Assembly: GCA_013423325.1 (NCBI GenBank)
Contig: BLJB01000106.1
Location: 62,001 to 126,000 of the forward strand
Source of the DNA: Usnea hakonensis
Lineage: Eukaryota > Ascomycota > Lecanoromycetes > Lecanorales > Parmeliaceae
DNA length: 64,000 nucleotides
Direction: 5' to 3'
A model generated the notes under the pieces. That model did no database searches, was not told the DNA's origin, and was given only the letters and a program-made list of their open reading frames with translations. The stretch's first letter is position 1. Each line of letters starts with the position of its first letter. Positions 20,628 to 32,960 of this stretch are shown here, piece by piece. The position numbers were made by a program, and so were the translations under genes.

Positions 20628-22047
20628 ATGGTTGAGCTTGGACTTGAGGTTGCTATCATTGGGGCTGGCCTCGGTGGCCTAGCAGCTGCCATTGGAATAG
20701 CTCGTGCAGGACATAAAGTCACAATTCTCGAGCAGGCGTCATTGCTCGGAGAGGTAAGCAATATTACGTGGTGGAGACACGCAAGATGATGCTGATTTCC
20801 CTTTGCAGATTGGTGCAGGCATTCAAATTCCTCCAAATTCTGCCCGAATACTCAAACATTACGGCCTCCTTGACAAGATCGAGTCTGTCTCGGTCCGACC
20901 TCGCGACTTTGTCATACGCTCCTATCGCAATGGCGTGATTCTCAGCAAGCAGAACATGGTGCCTTATGCAGAAGATCGCTATGGTGTCCCCTATCTACAC
21001 ATTCATCGTGCAGACTTCCACCGCATTCTGGTAGTAGAAGCGGAGCGATTAGGCGTGAAGCTCCAACTAGGGTCCACCGTCACAAAGATAGACTTTGACA
21101 CAGCCTCAATTCAAATAAGAGACAAGCCTGACTTTAATGCGGATTTCATACTCGGTGCTGACGGATTGAAATCTATCTGTCGTGAATCGCTTCTTGGGCA
21201 CGTTGATCCACCACGCCTGACTGGCGACTTGGCATACCGAATCATCATCAAGGCTGAAGACATGAAGAGATACCCTGATTTGCGCGAGCTGGTCGAAAAG
21301 CCGGCAATCAATTATTGGATGGGCCCCTTTGGCCACGTTGTCTGCTACCTCCTTCAAGGTGGAGGTCTGTACAACGTCGTGCTGATCTGTCCCGACAATC
21401 TACCAGAGATGTTAAATACTATCAAAGCAGACCTAGAGGAAATGCGAGAATTCTTCGCGGGATGGGACCCAATGTTGAAAACGCTACTGGGCCTTGTGCA
21501 GGAGACGACGAAGTGGAGGCTATTGACCAGTGAAGAATTGGAAAGCTGGAGCCATCCTAGTGGGAAATTTGTACTACTTGGGGACGCTTGTCATGCTACT
21601 TTGCCCTACCTGTGAGTCCCCCCCCTGTGTGTTGTTCAAATTTTGCAAAGCTGACAATGAAATTGCAGTGCTCAAGGTGCTGCCCAGGCGGTTGAAGACG
21701 GGGCCGTGCTCGGTGCGCTTTTTGAGCGGATAGAGAGAAGGTCACAGATCCCAGATATTCTCACCATTTACGAACGTCTTCGCAAGGAACGCACGACACG
21801 TGTCGTCAAGGGAAGCACAGCTTTGAGGGATATATTCCATATGGACGATGGTGAACGCCAGGAAGAACGTGATCGACAATTGACTCAGCAGGAGCCATTC
21901 GAAGGATATCCCAATCGCTGGGCGGACCCCGTATTTCAGGAATATCTATTTGGGTACGATGCTTTTGCCGAAGTGGACACTGCGTGGAAAAGGTACAAAT
22001 CGGGAACGTTTCCAAACACTAGAGGCCATTTCAAATCAAATCTTTAG
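20628..22047 (+). CDS. FAD-dependent monooxygenase, salicylate hydroxylase-like
   Basis: Class A flavoprotein hydroxylase using NAD(P)H and O2 on an aromatic substrate. Exons 20628-20753, 20809-21611 and 21669-22047 give 435 aa. The FAD-binding Rossmann motif GAGLGG is at residues 12-17 and the second FAD motif DACHATLPYLAQGAAQAVEDG is completed only after removing the second intron. The middle ADG motif (ILGADGLKS) is also present, as expected for the salicylate/6-hydroxynicotinate hydroxylase group. Length is normal. The start (ACCATGG) directly precedes the FAD motif, so no targeting peptide is expected. It is divergent from a Zn2Cys6 activator. The substrate is inferred; secondary-metabolite hydroxylases share the fold. 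Confidence 0.9.
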
Positions 22048-22547
22048 GCACGGATGCGAGACACGATGTCAATTTCTCGTGGAGACTCTATTCTTCAAGT
22101 GCAGCACTATCTTGGTATCTCGTTACCTGGCTCCAATTAAACTAGAGTAGCATCAAACCAAGTCTCTCCAATCGATATCAGTCATACCATCCATAATCAA
22201 TTTGCAATGTAGAAAACAATAAAGACGTCAAATTCTGATATTGATACCAGAATGAAGTACTCAGGGTGCTCGGATAGCCGTTGGCCTCGGCTCGCTCGGT
22301 CTTTGTTGTGTTTTAAGCTTCAAAAAGTGAATTACGTCAAATCAATACAACAAGAGTCGTCGTATACTTATTAGCTCTTTCTTCGACCTGCTGCATCGAT
22401 GTAGCTTCATTGTCCTGACAAGGATCTTCTCCGACATCCCAGATGCCCTTGTTGGGTATGCAATCAGTATGAAGGTTACATGACGGCACTACCAACAACA
22501 ACCTGATCAATTGCCTCCGGAACCGCTTTTCCCTCGACTCCTAAACT
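22048..22547. other. Intergenic, monooxygenase 3' flank and GUT2 promoter
   Basis: AT-rich 3' flank then promoter of the next gene; no motif or ORF of note. Confidence 0.4.
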
Positions 22548-24874
22548 ATGGCGACCCGCAGCCGTTTATTTCGACCCCTCCTCTACACTACTGCGGTAGT
22601 TGCAGCTGGGGGTGGTGCTCTCTACATATCCTACAGACCGCGAAATATACCCGGCTCAGAGCCACCCTTGGTACCTCCGCCCAAATATGGCGAAGAAGGG
22701 CATCTAGATCCTCCCAGATTTCCCATGATCAGGACCAGAGAAGAGCAGATAGCCGACTTGAAGCGGAGCGCCGGCGTAATAAGCTCATTGGAGAGGGCCA
22801 AGGGGGTGCTGGGCAGCCTGACGGGACCTGGCGTTGTCGATCAGCGCCTCCCAAAGGCAGAGCCATATGATCTGCTCGTCATTGGTGGCGGAGCTACAGG
22901 CTCAGGAATTGCACTTGATGCAGCTACTCGGGGGCTGAAGGTTGCGATGGTGGAAAGAGACGATTTTGCGAGTGGCACAAGTAGCAAAAGTACGAAGTTG
23001 GTGCATGGGGGGGTGAGATACTTGGAAAAAGCTGTTTGGGAGCTTGACTACAACCAGTATGCATATTATACCATGCTGGGACGCCGCTGAGTTGAGTCAG
23101 GTACAAGCTCGTTAAGGAGGCTCTACGGGAAAGGAAGTTTTTTTTGGATACTGCACCTCATCTTTCGAGTTGGTTACCCATTATGATTCCCGTACAAAAG
23201 TGGTGGCAAGCGCCATACTTCTGGCTCGGTACCAAGTGTTACGATCTACTTGCCGGGTCAGAAGGCATAGAGAGCTCTTATTTTTTGACAAAAAGTAGGG
23301 CAATGGACGCTTTTCCGATGTTGCGAAAAGACAATCTTTTCGGGGCTCTTGTCTATTACGGTACGGCAAACTTCAAGAGATCTGCATGGGCCTGTTCTAA
23401 CGTTTACAGACGGTGCTCATAACGACTCGCGAATGAATGTGTCCTTAGCAATGACAGCAGCGCTTTACGGTAGTACCGTAGTGAATCATCTTGAAATTAC
23501 CGGCCTAGAGAAGGACGCAAATGGCAAGCTTATTGGAGCTCGGGCCAAAGATTTGGTGCAGGAGAAAAATGGGAAAAATGCAAAAGAATTCAGCATTAAA
23601 GCCAGGGGTATCATCAATGCCACTGGTCCTTTCACAGACGCAGTACGTAAGATGGACGATCAAACTGTTCAAGAGATCGTTGCACCTAGCTCTGGAGTCC
23701 ACGTCATTCTACCTGGTTATTACAGCCCTTCGAAGATGGGTCTGATTGATCCCAAAACCTCGGACGGACGAGTCATCTTCTTTCTCCCATGGCAGGGTAA
23801 TACTATTGCTGGAACTACAGATGCTCCGACAAATATCACGCAGAATCCAATCGCCGGTGAAGAAGAAATCAACTGGATTCTCTCGGAGATTCGTGGCTAC
23901 CTAGCTCCTGACATTAACGTGCGAAGAGGAGATGTACTTGCTGCGTGGTCCGGTATCAGACCTCTCGTCAAAGACCCCAAATCCAAAAACACAGAATCAC
24001 TTGTCCGGAACCACTTGATCACCGTGTCCGACTCCGGTCTGTTGACCTGTGCAGGCGGCAAATGGACGACCTACAGGCAAATGGCTGAGGAAACCGTGGA
24101 TGAGGCCCTCAGACTCTATGACATAAAAGCTAGTCCCGTGCTGGAAGTTCCACACATTAGCGGCACCGAACACATGGATGATAGCGCACCACTAGATGGC
24201 AATTGCCAAACGCATCAGGTCCGTCTGATTGGCGCCCACGGCTTTTCGAAAACGCTTTTTATCAATCTCATCCAGCATTTCGGCGTGGAGAGTATTGTTG
24301 CTAGACATCTCTGCGAGTCGTATGGAGATCGCGCGTGGACCGTAGCCGCTTTGTCATCACCCACCGAGCAGAGGTACCCTGTTAGAGGTATCAAAATCTC
24401 CGCACTGTATCCATTCGTCGATGGCGAGGTTCGGTATGCAGTCCGTCATGAGTACGCCCAGACAGCAGTGGACGTCCTTGCGAGACGGACGCGGTTAGCT
24501 TTCCTCAATGCTCAAGCAGCCCTTGAAGCACTACCTACTGTCATCGATCTGATGGCGGACGAATTGAAGTGGGACAGCAAGCGAAAGGACAGGGAGTGGA
24601 AAGATACCGTGCAATTCCTTGCATCAATGGGCTTACCCAAGAGCAAGCTGAGTGTAACAAGGAAAGATGTGGAGAATGGTAAAGCTGGAGAGTTTGACGA
24701 GCATGAGAGGAAGCTCTACTCGAGGCATGGTACGTTCGCGAACAGAATTTTTCATTTGTGGCTGCTAATGACAAGAATGTCTCAGATGCTCCAGCAGATA
24801 TGATGGAGAGTGACTCCATCCTCTCTCCTGGCGAGAAGCCTATCCTAAGGACAGGCTCCCCCGTCAACAAATAG
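22548..24874 (+). CDS. GUT2: Mitochondrial FAD glycerol-3-phosphate dehydrogenase
   Basis: Oxidises glycerol-3-phosphate to dihydroxyacetone phosphate at the inner mitochondrial membrane, passing electrons to ubiquinone; required for glycerol use. Exons 22548-23056, 23101-23360, 23410-24729 and 24786-24874 give 725 aa, a usual fungal length. An N-terminal basic segment plus hydrophobic stretch (about 11-29) fits inner-membrane targeting. The FAD motif GGGATGSG is at 113-120, followed by ERDDFASGTSSKSTKLVHGGVRYLE motifs. Further family signatures are DGAHNDSRMN (rebuilt across intron 2), WSGIRPLVKDP and CAGGKWTTYRQMAEE. The C-terminal regulatory-like domain is all-helical. The first intron is only 44 bp. 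The last intron adds a 29-residue Ser/Pro tail. Confidence 0.96.
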
Positions 24875-25188
24875 TGATCTCACTCCCGTGTACAGTACAG
24901 CGAAAGAGACGAGGGTCTGCTCTTGGATAGAGTAGCCATAAACCATAGAAGGGTGGCCAGAGCGTCTTTCGTTACCATAGCCGAATATAAATGCGAGGTT
25001 AATTACTACGGCATAGGCGGGACAAGGGATTACTTATCCATCGGATGGGAGATAACTTATATCCGCCATTGCGTCACAACTCACAGTTGTCTGTATTGTT
25101 TTCCCCACATGAAATATTTAGATGCCTTCCCCCCCATCTGAATATTTCAATTAGTCGTAGAACAATTCCTCCAGACCTATAGATAACA
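24875..25188. other. Intergenic
   Basis: 3' flank of GUT2 and promoter of the aldo/keto reductase; nothing notable. Confidence 0.4.
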
Positions 25189-26453
25189 ATGCCATCATCA
25201 CTTCCTACCAGACAGCTTGGCAGGAATGGTAAGCCTCCTTGACAAAGGATTGTCTTTGATTCTGTACCTTTTTGGGGGGGGGCTTCAAGAGACGTTGCCG
25301 ACGGGCAGCACTTTTGTCTCAAAGCTTCCCCGACGTTTTCAGCAGCTTGTATTTTCTTTCAATGTGCCTGTGCTGATTCCGCAATCATACAGGTCCTCAA
25401 GTCCCCGCCCTCGGCTTTGGCCTCATGGGTCTGTCTGCCTTTTACGGCAGCCCCGAGTCCGATGAAGACCGCTTCAAAATCCTTGACAAAGCCTACGAAA
25501 TGGGCGAGATCTTTTGGGACTCGGCTGACATCTATATGGACAATGAAGATCTGATTGGCAAGTGGTTCAAACGGAGCGGCAAGAGGAACGACATCTTTTT
25601 GGCCACCAAGTTCGCTTTAACCCCAGTGGATGGCAAAACGACGGTGAGAAGCGACCCTGAGTACGTGCAGGAGGCATGCGAGAAGAGCCTTCAGCGGTTG
25701 GGCATCCCCACCATCGATCTCTATTACTGCCACCGCTTGGACGGGAAGACTCCGGTAGAGAAGACTGTCGAGGCTATGGCTCAGTTGAAGAAGTAAGTAG
25801 AGGTGTTGAAGTCCGTTGTTTCGGTGGATTGGTTCCGGTACCCAAATTCGGCATACTAACAGACCCACAGAGAGGGCAAGATTAAGTACCTTGGCTTGTC
25901 TGAAGTCTCATCCGCCTCACTTCGTCGTGCGCACGCGGTCCACCCTATCTCCGCAGTACAGATCGAGTACTCCCCCTTCACTACCGACATTGAATCGCCA
26001 GAGATCGCTCTTTTGAAGACATGCCGGGAACTTGGTGTCGCGACTATCGCCTACTCACCCCTGGGTCGTGGCATGTTGACTGGCGCATACAAGTCCCCAG
26101 CCGACTTTGAGGAAGGTGACTTTCGAAAAAACTCGCCCCGATTCTCTGCAGAAAACTTCCCTAAGAATCTGAAGCTCGTGGAACAGATCAAGGACGTCGC
26201 ACAGAAGAAGGGGTGCACACCGGGGCAGCTGACCTTGGCGTGGCTTCTGGCACAAGGCGAGGACGTGATTCCCATTCCAGGGACCAAGAAAATCAAATAC
26301 CTTGAAGAAAACATAGCAGCTCTGGATGTCAAGCTCACATCGTCTGAGAATGCGGAGATAAGAAAGGCGGTTGAGAATGCGGAAGTACACGGAGAGCGCT
26401 ATCCCGAGCAGCTGATGGGGGCTCTGTTTTCAGACACACCTGAGCTCAAGTAG
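25189..26453 (+). CDS. Aldo/keto reductase
   Basis: NADPH-dependent carbonyl reductase of the AKR superfamily, closest in pattern to the yeast YakC/Aad-like (AKR8/AKR13) group. Exons 25189-25228, 25393-25792 and 25871-26453 give 340 aa. The long first intron (164 bp) holds a poly-G run. The catalytic tetrad is visible as Asp56 (WDSADIYM), Tyr61, Lys86 (LATKF) and His127 (YYCHRLD). The cofactor-binding C-terminal part has VIPIPGTKKIKYLEENIAAL. The short first exon starts at ATG 25189 and ends inside a Gly codon, giving NGPQVPALGFGLMGLS. Substrate unknown. It is head-to-tail with GUT2 and the thiolase, but with 300-500 bp gaps and no sign of co-regulation. Confidence 0.93.
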
Positions 26454-26946
26454 ACGATCTGCTGAATAGTCTTGCTTTCGCTCTGATTTCAGTGAGCCAC
26501 TGCGTTGATTAAGATAGAAGAACATCGCGGTCATTGTAATCAACCTGTACGGATCCAGCTAGACAGTGTTGAATTCCTCAGTATGTCGGGCAGTGTCTAG
26601 TTCATTTGTCCACTTCGAAATTCATATGTGCCATAACTCCTATGGCTACTCACACCTCGAGCCGTTTCAACTTGTCGTACTTGTTGTCAAGTACGGAGTA
26701 TTCATGGGTTCATTGGTGCGGTCAGATATCAAGTACCTAAGGTGCTAAGCTCTATTGAGATTAGCGTTACGTGGGGTTAGCCTCGGCATCTTCCCCAGAC
26801 CTCCTCGAGCTCCTCTACTTGGAATCGGATGAACGCTTCCAATCGCAATCAATGTCTTCCGTTACAGTCAGCTATAAGCAAAATTATCTACTTAATATGT
26901 TGATAACAGTATATAGCCAATGAAGCCATGATCAGCAACCATCATC
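26454..26946. other. Intergenic
   Basis: Contains a GTACGGAGTA sequence near 26690, one of several GTAC-rich intergenic words, and AT-rich promoter DNA. Confidence 0.4.
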
Positions 26947-28442
26947 ATGGGTAAACGACCAATCTCAGCAGCCTACGTCCTAGGTGTAGGTCTCACCAAG
27001 TTCATCAAACCCCGAGGCAAAGGTAGGCCGTTTGTTCCTCGCGTTACTCGGCCTCTCTGAGAATCTGTGCAGTCGAATACACCGAACTCGGCTTCGAAGC
27101 CGGTATCAAAGCCCTCCTCGACGCCCAAATCAACTACGATGATGTCGAACAAGGCATCGCCTGCTACTGCTATGGCGACTCCACCTGCGGCCAACGCGTG
27201 TTCTACCAATTTGGCATGACGCAGATCCCCATCTACAATATCAACAACAACTGCTCAACAGGCTCCACCGGCTTACACATGGCGAGGAATATGGTTCGCC
27301 ATGGAGTGGCAGATTGTGTGATGGTGGTCGGCTTTGAAAAGATGTTCCCGGGGAGTCTGCCGTCTTTCTTTAAGGATAGAGAGGATCCAGTTCGGACGTC
27401 GGGGGAGATGATGAGAGTGACGAGGGGTAGGACGGACGCACCTGGGGCCGCGCAAATGTTTGGCAATGCGGGAAGGGAGTACATGGAGAAGTACATCTCG
27501 CCTCACTCGTCACTAATCAAAGTCAAGTACTCTCCGAACTGACAGCTGCTTCTCTCCAGATACGGCGCCAACGCAAACGACTTTGCCGAAATCGCCCGCA
27601 TCAACCACTTACACTCGGCCAAGAACCCCTACTCCCAATTCCGCGACGTTTACTCCCTCGATCAAATCCTCTCCTCACCAACGATCCACTCACCCCTCAC
27701 CAAACTCCAATGCTGCCCCACTTCTGACGGCGGCGCTTCCGCTATTGTCGTATCCGAGACCTTCCTCAACGCTCGACCCCATCTCCGTTCTCAAGCCATC
27801 CAAATCGCAGGCCAACACCTCGCCACGGACCGGCCTGATCTCTTCGACAACTCCGCCATCAACCTGATAGGCTTCGGAATGACGCAGTACGCCGCACGCA
27901 CCGCGCTAGCCGAAGCGGAAGTCGATCCCAAAGAAGTAAAAGTGTGCGAACTGCACGACTGTTTCTCCGCGAACGAGCTCATCACCCTGGACGCTCTAGG
28001 CCTCTGCGACCCCGGCAAAGCACACGAAATGGTGCGCGCAGGGGACATCACACACGGAGGCCGCTGCGTAGTCAATCCCTCCGGCGGGCTGATATCCAAA
28101 GGCCACCCCCTCGGAGCAAGCGGCATCGCGCAATGCGCCGAACTCGTCTGGCAGCTGCGCGGCTGGGCCAACAACCGGCTCGTCGAGAACGCACCCGTCG
28201 CGCTGCAGCACAATCTCGGTCTCGGCGGCGCCGCCGTGGTGACGGTCTACAAGAGGGCGGACGGACAAACGAACGAGCGTGTGCGGGACCAGGATGTCAA
28301 GAGCAGGACTTGGGTCGGGTACAATCCTGCCGTTGAGGCGAAAGGGTTCACGAGAGCGCAGGTGGATAGGGTGCGGAGTAGGAAAGCGAGGAGCGAGTGG
28401 GCGTTGCAGGATACGGAGAGGAAGGTTGAAGCGAGGTTTTGA
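26947..28442 (+). CDS. SCP2/SCP-x-type thiolase (acetyl-CoA acyltransferase-like)
   Basis: Thiolase of the sterol-carrier-protein X group, expected to cleave 3-oxoacyl-CoA in peroxisomal beta-oxidation. Exons 26947-27022, 27073-27490 and 27560-28442 give 458 aa. The nucleophile Cys86 lies in NNNCSTGS. HDCFSANE and NPSGGLISKGHPLGASG are the other active-site loops, and all expected Cys and His residues are present. No SCP2 lipid-binding domain follows; instead there is a roughly 55-residue basic tail ending VEARF, which is not a canonical PTS1, and I see no clear PTS2. Location is therefore uncertain. GC content rises in the last exon. Confidence 0.93.
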
Positions 28443-28839
28443 GGTTAAGGAAGTCTGACGTTGTACCGGGAACTGAGTCTGTATAGGGAAGAGTATATAG
28501 CCGTCTCTTGGACATCGCATAGGTATGAGACCACGGTATTACGAAATGATAAGCATTGAGCATTTCTACCATCGAGTGAAGCAACCCATCGCCCAAAGCC
28601 CGTGACACGAACCTTCCTTTACAGCCGTCATCGATCTAACCCCGCGAGATCCACGATGACCAAAAACACTCCAGCCGCACGAGCAAACCACCCCGATCCC
28701 ATGGACACGCAGCAGTAATATGTAAACCACGCCATTTTTCCCCCCATCCCCCCGGGCAAATGCAAACCTAATAATAACACATCCCCTCCACGCTCACCCA
28801 TCACCCACACCGTCTCCACCACCCATCTAACCCCCCACA
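28443..28839. other. Convergent 3' flanks
   Basis: Between the stops of the thiolase and Atx1 genes; C-rich toward Atx1. No gene seen. Confidence 0.45.
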
Positions 28840-29207
28840 CTACAACATAACGCCCTCCCCATCCCTCTCCGCCCCCTTCACCGTCTTCCCCGTCTTCTTA
28901 ATCTTCTCCAGCACCGTCTCGAAACTGACCTCATCGGTATACACATCCGCAGTTTGATTCTCCAGACTGACGGTGTAGGAAGTGAGGCCTGTGGGGGGAG
29001 GGATGTTAGTCGTGGGTGTTTGATGATTGAATGGGGGTGGCGAAGGTGGGAAGGAGGGAAGGGGAAGGTGGTGGGGGGAGATTTACCATCCGTCTTGTTG
29101 AGCACGCGGGTTACGGCGCCGGAGCAGCCGCCGCAGGTCATGGTGATGTCGAAGTGGTAGTGGTGGGCGGCTTGGGGGGCGGTTGGGGTTGGGGTTTCTG
29201 AGGACAT
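28840..29207 (-). CDS. ATX1: Copper chaperone Atx1-like
   Basis: Small cytosolic copper metallochaperone that hands Cu(I) to the secretory-pathway P-type ATPase (Ccc2). Exons 29207-29087 and 28988-28840 (intron 28989-29086) give 89 aa. The ferredoxin-like HMA domain carries MTCGGCSG with metal-binding Cys25 and Cys28. The Lys-rich EKIKKTGKTVKG at the C-terminus is the usual ATPase-contact patch. A Thr/Pro/Ala-rich N-terminal 12 residues and an acidic tail are additions relative to yeast Atx1 (73 aa). A (CTTT)n microsatellite lies in the leader or promoter at about 29414-29460 and a GTACGAGTAC motif at 29349. Confidence 0.95.
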
Positions 29208-29348
29208 TTTTTCTTGTTGTGGTTGTTGTTGTGAGGTTTGCGGGGAGAGAGCGCGAAATGGAAGGTTTGTGATCGGAGTTCTCTGGGTGACTTTGTAGTC
29301 TTTGCAGCTGGCGGATTCTTTAGAGGACGGGTTGTGGTGGTTGGGAAG

Positions 29349-29358
29349 GTACGAGTAC
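29349..29358 (+). repeat. GTACGAGTAC motif, site 4
   Basis: 142 bases upstream of the Atx1 ATG. Confidence 0.5.
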
Positions 29359-29413
29359 TGCGCTGCTTGCGGGTTTGAGTTGTGTCGCGGATGTTGTTGA
29401 TGTCTGAGTTTGA

Positions 29414-29460
29414 AGAAAGGAAGGAAGGAAAGAAGGAAAGAAAGAAAGAAAGAAAGAAAA
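29414..29460. repeat. (GAAA/GGAA)n microsatellite
   Basis: Plus strand reads AAGGAAGGAAAGAAGG then repeated GAAA to about 29460. Confidence 0.8.
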
Positions 29461-29904
29461 AAGACTTGTAATAAGTAGTAGATTTCTAATACGTAGAAGC
29501 TTCCCCAGCCGCGCTTACAACGTTGGAACAAGAGCGAGTTTGAGCGAATATGAGGGCTGCTAATTATAGATTGATGGTGTGCTCGCTCCTTCCGGAACGA
29601 GTGCTTTTTAATTGTCTTGTGGTGAGGATGACGGCCCCTCGCTCCAACTTTCGCCAGCTCTCCTACGTAGAAAGTACACCACACTACGTACTTAGGATAC
29701 ATATCTTCCGGGAACCCGATCGGCATCTGCGTCCGCTTTCAATGACGTGCATCATGCATGCATGTCAAAAGGAGGCGTGAGGCGCATGCAGGATCGCCAG
29801 TTCTCGACCTCACCCCCACCCTCGATCAATACCAGAGAGGCTGACAATATGAAATTTTCTCGCGATGCTGTGCGCAGCTTCTCCAGAAATGAGACTCCAA
29901 CAAA

Positions 29905-32302
29905 ATGTCCTCCTCTCCCACTACAACGGCCGCAACTAGCAGCAAAGCTTTGCGATCCAAGTGGAACAAACGAATCCGCGGCAAGGTCCACTTCTGGGGC
30001 ACAGGCATCAAGAATGTCTCGCGACGGCTACGCGATGCCCTAAGCACATGCTCGAAACGCATCTGGCGTGGTACTGTGGATGAAGAGAAGAAAGTGGTCC
30101 TCAAAAGAGGCTCCAAACGTGCTATCCTCAAATGCTTGGTGCATCTTCTGGCAGTGTCAGCAACCACGGCTCTAGCATATTTCAACCTCGCCGGTTTCTT
30201 TATTGGATCGGAGTTTCAGGGTCTGACAGGGGGGACTTACCAAGCTATTGACACTCTATGCCTACAGGTCACAGCAAAGCTTCTGGTTTGTGGTTCCGTT
30301 CTCGATCCCTGCTAGCTCAGCTATTCACTTATAACAGGAACTTCTCATCGTCGCATCCCTGGGAACAATCCTTATGGACATGTTGCGCAACCAAATGCTC
30401 TCCGGAGATGAAGGCTTACCTTTGGGAATCCTGGCGTCCAAACAACAATTCACCGACGTAGAGTATATCTTGTCTTCGGAATTCCGGTTTGGCCTCGCAG
30501 GCTTCGCTCGTCGTCGTAAGCGATTACTGTTCGGTGTATTCATTCTCACGTCTACCCTTATATCACTCTTCGCTGGCCCTTCCGCTGCCTTACTGCTGAT
30601 TCCGACTCAACGGTCGAACTGGCCGGCGGGAGGCGCTTCCTTTTGGCTTGCAGGTGACGACGAAGACCTGTGGCCCTCTAAGCTGACAGCCTTGTCTGTA
30701 GGAGGACCTGATTGCGAGTCTCCTCAAATACAAACATTGAGCACTGAAGCCTTAAACTCCTCAGGCTGTATCTGGGCTGGCTATTCCTCGCTTGTAGAGG
30801 CCTTTAAGCAAAGGCACTATGGTAGTGGGATTGAGCTTGTTGTTGATGACGGTGTACTCAAACGTGACTATGTTATACGATCGAGAGGTGAAGTGGCAGA
30901 GACTTGGGTCCTAGCAATCCATATGGCGGTTGGGGTGCTAGCAGAGAATGTCGCTCAAGCTTGGTACGATGCTCTAAAAGGCATTTCTTTGTCAAGCTGG
31001 CACCATACGCTTCGATACCGGATTTTCAATGGGACCATAGGTTCCGTTCAAAGCTGGATTCCAGCAGTGCGAACAGACTGTACCATAACTGACCTGCTGT
31101 TTGACAGCCCGAGCTTATCGCTGGAAGTATGTTCCCTTAATGTTAGCTCTAAGATGCAAACGCTAAAGTCAAAGAAGTACCCTGATGTCCCAGAATACGG
31201 TGTCCGCCTCGATCTGGGTTACTGGATCGAGACGAATCTTTCCACCTCCCCAAATATAAGTACGCAATGGATAACGGTCCCGGAGACGGCCCAGTTGAGC
31301 GACAACTCATACACGACGGATGTGCCTAGCGCATTCTTAGATGTGCAGATGCCCTATACCGGCCCCAACAATACAGGAACAACGGTCACCTGCTCCGTCG
31401 ACGCGAGATGGGCCATGGGCACCTACTCTGGCGGACCCGTGGGAGACGTAGACGCAGACTACGTCCAAACAGCTACCATCCAGAATACTAGACCCTTCAG
31501 TGATTTGAACGGCTTTCAATATAATTTCCTCCCAATTGATGATGGCACTTGGCGACGAGTCCAGATCGATACAGATTGGCTCAACACCCTGACTCCTTCT
31601 TTCGACAGCAACACGCCTGGCTGGACCAGCCTCGCCGCCCTTCTTACAGATATAGGCATAGATGATATTACCGATAGCAACCAGTTGGATGAAGTACTCC
31701 CGGTACTAGAAACCATTGTCGCAATCCTTGTCGCAGACGGGATGTCTCGACAAGGATACGCCGCCAATGGGGGTTCCTCGACAAACTTAACGGACGCGCT
31801 GAACCAAATACCGTGGGACAATTCAGTATCGAGCCAGCAGAGCCTTCTAGCAGGCACGTACGCCTTTCCACCTCCCGCAGGCCCATCTACCCCTCTGCGG
31901 TGGACCGTTGTTGTCGCCGGCTACGCCTACCGCGCCGACAGCCTAGCGTATTACCTCGCACTAACGGTGCTATTCCTACACGCGGCGCTCGCGCTAGGCC
32001 ACATAGCATACGTGCTTCGAACTCGGGTCTGCTGCGACGCATGGGACTCATTTGTCGGCCTAGTAGTCCTGGCCGCCAAGTCGAGCGTGCCAGCCGCTTC
32101 TTCCGGGGCCGCCAATGTGTTCAAGAACACATCTGCGGGCATCGAGCGGTACCGGACCATGGGAACGCATGTGCGTATTAGAGCTTTGTCTTCTACACCG
32201 ACTGTCGGTGCTGCGGCTCAGGAGGAGATCGAGATCATCTTTGGGGACAAGAGGCTTGAGGCGGGGTACCGGACGGTGGAAATCGACAAGAGTTACGGTT
32301 AG
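29905..32302 (+). CDS. Polytopic membrane protein of a fungal-specific uncharacterised family
   Basis: Exons 29905-30285 and 30338-32302 (intron 30286-30337) give 781 aa. The splice joins AKLL to ELLIVASLGTIL, a conserved helix in this group. Hydrophobic segments are near residues 77-103, 128-145 and 185-210, and near the C-terminus (SLAYYLALTVLFLHAALALG). The large region between the third and last segments (about 215-660) has many N-x-S/T sequons and several Cys, so it is probably extracellular or luminal. The N-terminal 70 residues are basic and cytosolic. I know the pattern from fungal hypothetical membrane proteins but no assigned function. No enzymatic motif is visible. Confidence 0.82.
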
Positions 32303-32698
32303 TAAGGTTCTCGGATGATGATTCGCATGTAGTATTTCTTCTGCGTTGTTCGTTTGTCCCTCCCCGCCTCGGATCTAAGCACCAGATTTAGCTTCCTCGG
32401 CTACGTGGGGTTTGTGTTTATTGGAAAGCACGAAAGCTTGCTTTCTCTCTGTGCAGTTGATCAATGGCCAATCATATGATCAAATTTGATTTATCCGGAG
32501 CTAAAACACACTCTAAATTCACTTTATACCCGAATAGGAAAGTCTCAAGAACTTCGTTTCTCTAAATCCTTTTCACTTTGATTCCTTTTCTTCCACATAT
32601 AATATGATAATAATATAAAGAGGTAGAGTTATAGAGTAAATAATGCGCTTTCAAATAATGCTTTATATGTGGATTTTAGCCGCCTATTGTAGGTTCTA
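32303..32698. other. Intergenic, AT-rich
   Basis: 3' flank of the membrane-protein gene; AT-rich (32460-32700), no ORF of note. Confidence 0.4.
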
Positions 32699-32960
32699 TA
32701 TTAAAAAGAAGAAATCAGTGGATTTGGGAGTAGATTTGGGAGACAATGGGGGGTTTCAGGGGGTCTCCCCCTAAGAAAAAGAAAAAATCAATGGATTTGG
32801 GAGTAGATTTGGACGAGAAGGGGGGTTTCAGGGGGTCTCCCCCTAAGAAAAAGAAAAAATCAATGGATTTGGGAGTAGATTTGGACGAGAAGGGGGGTTT
32901 CAGGGGGTCTCCTCCTGAGAAAAAGAAGAAACCAATGGATTTGGGAGTGGGGAGTAGATT
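32699..32960 (+). repeat. 72-bp minisatellite with an open in-frame translation
   Basis: Four partly complete units at 72-73-bp spacing (reference base at 32715, 32788, 32860, 32932). Each holds ATGGATTTGGGAGTAGATTT and GGGGGGTTTCAGGGGGTCTC. From ATG 32746 the repeats read as 24-residue units (GGFRGSPPKKKKK then SMDLGVDLDEK) within a 153-codon frame ending at 33207. Whether this is translated is unknown; the non-repetitive remainder shows no domain. Confidence 0.7.

Larger units (their letters stand above)
29208..29904. promoter_or_regulatory. Shared divergent promoter of Atx1 and membrane-protein genes
   Basis: 697 bases with a GTACGAGTAC motif (29349-29358) and a purine/pyrimidine tetranucleotide tract (29414-29460). 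No exon recognised. Confidence 0.5.
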
